Shown in pieces: positions 15,180-16,298 of a stretch of 16,298 bases of DNA. Every line of letters begins with the position of its first letter. Within the stretch, counting starts at the first letter, position 1. The position numbers and the translations under genes were made by a program. The notes beneath the pieces were generated by a model. It ran no database searches. It was not told where the DNA came from and saw nothing but the letters and a program-made list of their open reading frames with translations. Source of the DNA: CAYVBJ01 sp964415185 (GTDB taxonomy: Bacteria; Bacteroidota; Rhodothermia; Balneolales; Balneolaceae); NCBI GenBank assembly GCA_964415185.1, contig CAYPZI010000058.1, forward strand, positions 1-16,298, read 5' to 3'.

Positions 15180-16076
15180 TTAATCGTTTGAGAAATAGTA
15201 AGCACTTTGATATACCCCGGTCTCCTGTTTTACGATCTGCATCAGCAAATCATTGGTAAGAGAGCTTGCGCCGAACCGGAATAAATCCGGCGTAAGCCAT
15301 CCGGCTCCAAGGGTTTCTTTAACCAGAACGAGATACTGCAAGGCTTCTTTTGCCTTGCGAATCCCGCCGGCCGGTTTCATCCCGGTTTTTTTCCCGGTTT
15401 TCAGGTAAAAGTCGCGGATCGCTTCCAGCATTACAAGGGTGACCGGCTGGGTGGCGGCAGGTGATATTTTACCGGTGGAAGTTTTGATAAAATCGGCGCC
15501 TGCATGCATGGCTAAGTCACTCGCCTTTCTCACATTTTCGAAAGTCAGCAGTTCACCTGTTTCGAGAATTACTTTCAGGTGTGCATTGTCACACGCATCC
15601 TTGATGGTGGCGATTTCATCAAACACATACGAAAAATTGCCTTTCAGAAATTCGCCCCTTGAGATAACCATATCGATCTCATCGGCGCCCTGGTCTACGG
15701 CATAGCGGGTATCCTCAATTTTGTTTTTAAGGGATGACATACCGCTGGGAAATGCCGTAGCAACGCTGGCAACGTGTATGCCCGTATTTTCAAGTTCCTT
15801 TTTTGCGATGCCAACCATGGTAGGGTAGACGCATACGGCAGCTACACGGGGAAGGCCGGGTAATGCGGCATGAGGTGTACGTGCCTTGTTGCAGAGCTGA
15901 ATCACCTTTCCGGGAGAGTCTTTGCCCTCAAGGGTGGTCAGGTCAATCATGCTGAGTGCCAGTTTCAGGGCCTGCAGCTTGGATTCTTTTTTGATGCTGC
16001 GCTTATTCAGCCTGGCCACCCGTTCTTCAACTCCGACTTCATCGACGGGAACAGTTTTGATATCCTCTATTTGCAT
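15180..16076 (-). CDS. deoC: Deoxyribose-phosphate aldolase, long (DERA-like) form
   Basis: DeoC cleaves 2-deoxy-D-ribose-5-phosphate into glyceraldehyde-3-phosphate and acetaldehyde in the cytoplasm, the last committed step of deoxynucleoside breakdown. With the start used here the protein has 298 residues. Active-site landmarks are Asp135 in DEIDMV (E. coli Asp102), Schiff-base Lys198 in FIKTSTGK (Lys167), and Lys234 in GMKPAGG (Lys201). Length and the C-terminal part (FRFGASSL, then a tail with TGVYQSAYY) match the long animal-type DERA group rather than the 220-residue bacterial form. An upstream in-frame ATG at 16154 would add 26 residues rich in Phe and Tyr that match nothing in the family and cross a small hairpin, so I chose the ATG at 16074-16076. 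It is the first of a five-gene minus-strand run, with ALDH 56 bp downstream. Confidence 0.93.
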   Translation of the reverse strand: MQIEDIKTVPVDEVGVEERVARLNKRSIKKESKLQALKLALSMIDLTTLEGKDSPGKVIQLCNKARTPHAALPGLPRVAAVCVYPTMVGIAKKELENTGIHVASVATAFPSGMSSLKNKIEDTRYAVDQGADEIDMVISRGEFLKGNFSYVFDEIATIKDACDNAHLKVILETGELLTFENVRKASDLAMHAGADFIKTSTGKISPAATQPVTLVMLEAIRDFYLKTGKKTGMKPAGGIRKAKEALQYLVLVKETLGAGWLTPDLFRFGASSLTNDLLMQIVKQETGVYQSAYYFSND

Positions 16077-16093
16077 ATTTTCTATTCTGTCCG

Positions 16094-16118
16094 GTTGAAT
16101 TACTTTAGTTGAATATAA
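16094..16118. promoter_or_regulatory. Putative deoC upstream regulatory repeats
   Basis: Two direct copies of GTTGAAT lie at 16094-16100 and 16108-16114, 14 bp apart, 18 to 38 bp upstream of the chosen deoC start. The second overlaps TTTAGTTGAA (16104-16113), a ten-base match to the minus strand of the palindrome before the half-length ALDH gene. The right half at 16112-16118 is only a partial dyad partner. A shared operator is a reasonable guess, but no promoter elements could be identified with confidence. Confidence 0.3.
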
Positions 16119-16126
16119 GCAATTGA

Positions 16127-16145
16127 AAGGTATGAAAAATACCTT
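16127..16145. repeat. 7-bp hairpin AAGGTAT / ATACCTT
   Basis: AAGGTAT (16127-16133) is a perfect complement of ATACCTT (16139-16145) around the loop GAAAA. It lies 51 bp upstream of the deoC start, in the probable 5' leader. There is no U-tract, so it is not a terminator. It also falls inside the rejected N-terminal extension of deoC, which argues that this DNA is non-coding. Confidence 0.35.
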
Positions 16146-16226
16146 CACTATCATTAGCCTGGATGGTAAGAAGACTCAAACCGATATTACTGTCAGGGTG
16201 ACTATTACACCGGATGCCGGATAAGG

Positions 16227-16298
16227 TTAATAAAGTTCTTTGTGCTGTTCGGGCGGGAGCTGTTCGATCCCGGCGAGGCGCCGCAGGGTCTGCTTGTC
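16227..16298 (-). CDS. 3' end of an unidentified gene cut by the window edge
   Basis: On the minus strand the last 72 bases read as 23 sense codons and a TAA stop at 16227-16229. The visible C-terminus is DKQTLRRLAGIEQLPPEQHK followed by ELY. It is charged and helical, with higher GC than the flanking 16155-16226 spacer, which fits real coding DNA. The LRRLAGIEQLPPEQ pattern recalls the C-terminal helix of some Xre-type helix-turn-helix regulators, but the fragment is too short for a call. The deoC gene starts 150 bp downstream, so it may be the next upstream member of the same minus-strand run. An out-of-frame chance reading remains possible. Confidence 0.4.
   Translation of the reverse strand, partial: DKQTLRRLAGIEQLPPEQHKELY

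Noticed and set aside
16077..16154. N-terminal extension of deoC from the ATG at 16154
   Set aside because: The 26 added residues are hydrophobic and unlike DeoC, and the DNA contains a perfect hairpin and repeat motifs typical of a leader.

Overview
The window looks like chromosomal DNA from a Gram-negative bacterium of the Bacteroidota / Balneolota / Rhodothermota group. I favour a Balneolales-like marine organism, but this rests on protein style and is not proven. Supporting signs are moderate GC with AT-rich intergenic regions, almost no Shine-Dalgarno sequences before the start codons, two lipoprotein signal peptides, an outer-membrane porin, a large AsmA-type envelope protein, and a long Lgt with an N-terminal insertion. 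No rRNA, tRNA, CRISPR array, transposase or phage gene is visible. All ten complete genes plus one pseudoenzyme-like gene are intact, and one gene is cut by the right edge.

Layout. 1-200: non-coding, with a nine-base motif present three times. 201-2403 (minus): a phosphohexomutase followed 40 bp later by a ZIP-family metal transporter. 2404-2545: divergent promoter region. 2546-5757 (plus): an OprO/P-like porin, then an M3-family zinc peptidase with a lipoprotein signal. 5758-5969: a convergent junction packed with stem-loops. 5970-10160 (minus): an AsmA-like protein followed by lgt. 10161-10713: a 553-bp gene-free gap holding a 7-bp tandem repeat with an approximately complementary second arm. 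10714-16076 (minus): a run of five genes in transcription order: deoC, a full-length aldehyde dehydrogenase, a half-length ALDH-like protein without catalytic residues, a SPOR-domain lipoprotein and an M20 amidohydrolase. 16227-16298 (minus): the 3' end of an unidentified gene.

How the genes fit together. The clearest pathway is deoxyribose-5-phosphate breakdown. DeoC cleaves it to glyceraldehyde-3-phosphate and acetaldehyde, and the adjacent NAD(P)-type aldehyde dehydrogenase is well placed to oxidise the acetaldehyde to acetate. The third gene of this set is a paralogue of the dehydrogenase that keeps the N-terminal fold but has lost the oxyanion-hole Asn, the cofactor Lys, the catalytic Glu and the catalytic Cys. 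It is the most interesting object in the window and suggests a non-catalytic partner subunit. Palindromes of 15 bp lie in both gaps between these genes, and a ten-base sequence is shared between the deoC upstream region and the gap before the half-length gene. Much of the rest concerns the cell envelope: Lgt makes lipoproteins, two predicted lipoproteins are encoded here, and a porin, an AsmA protein and a SPOR protein complete the set.
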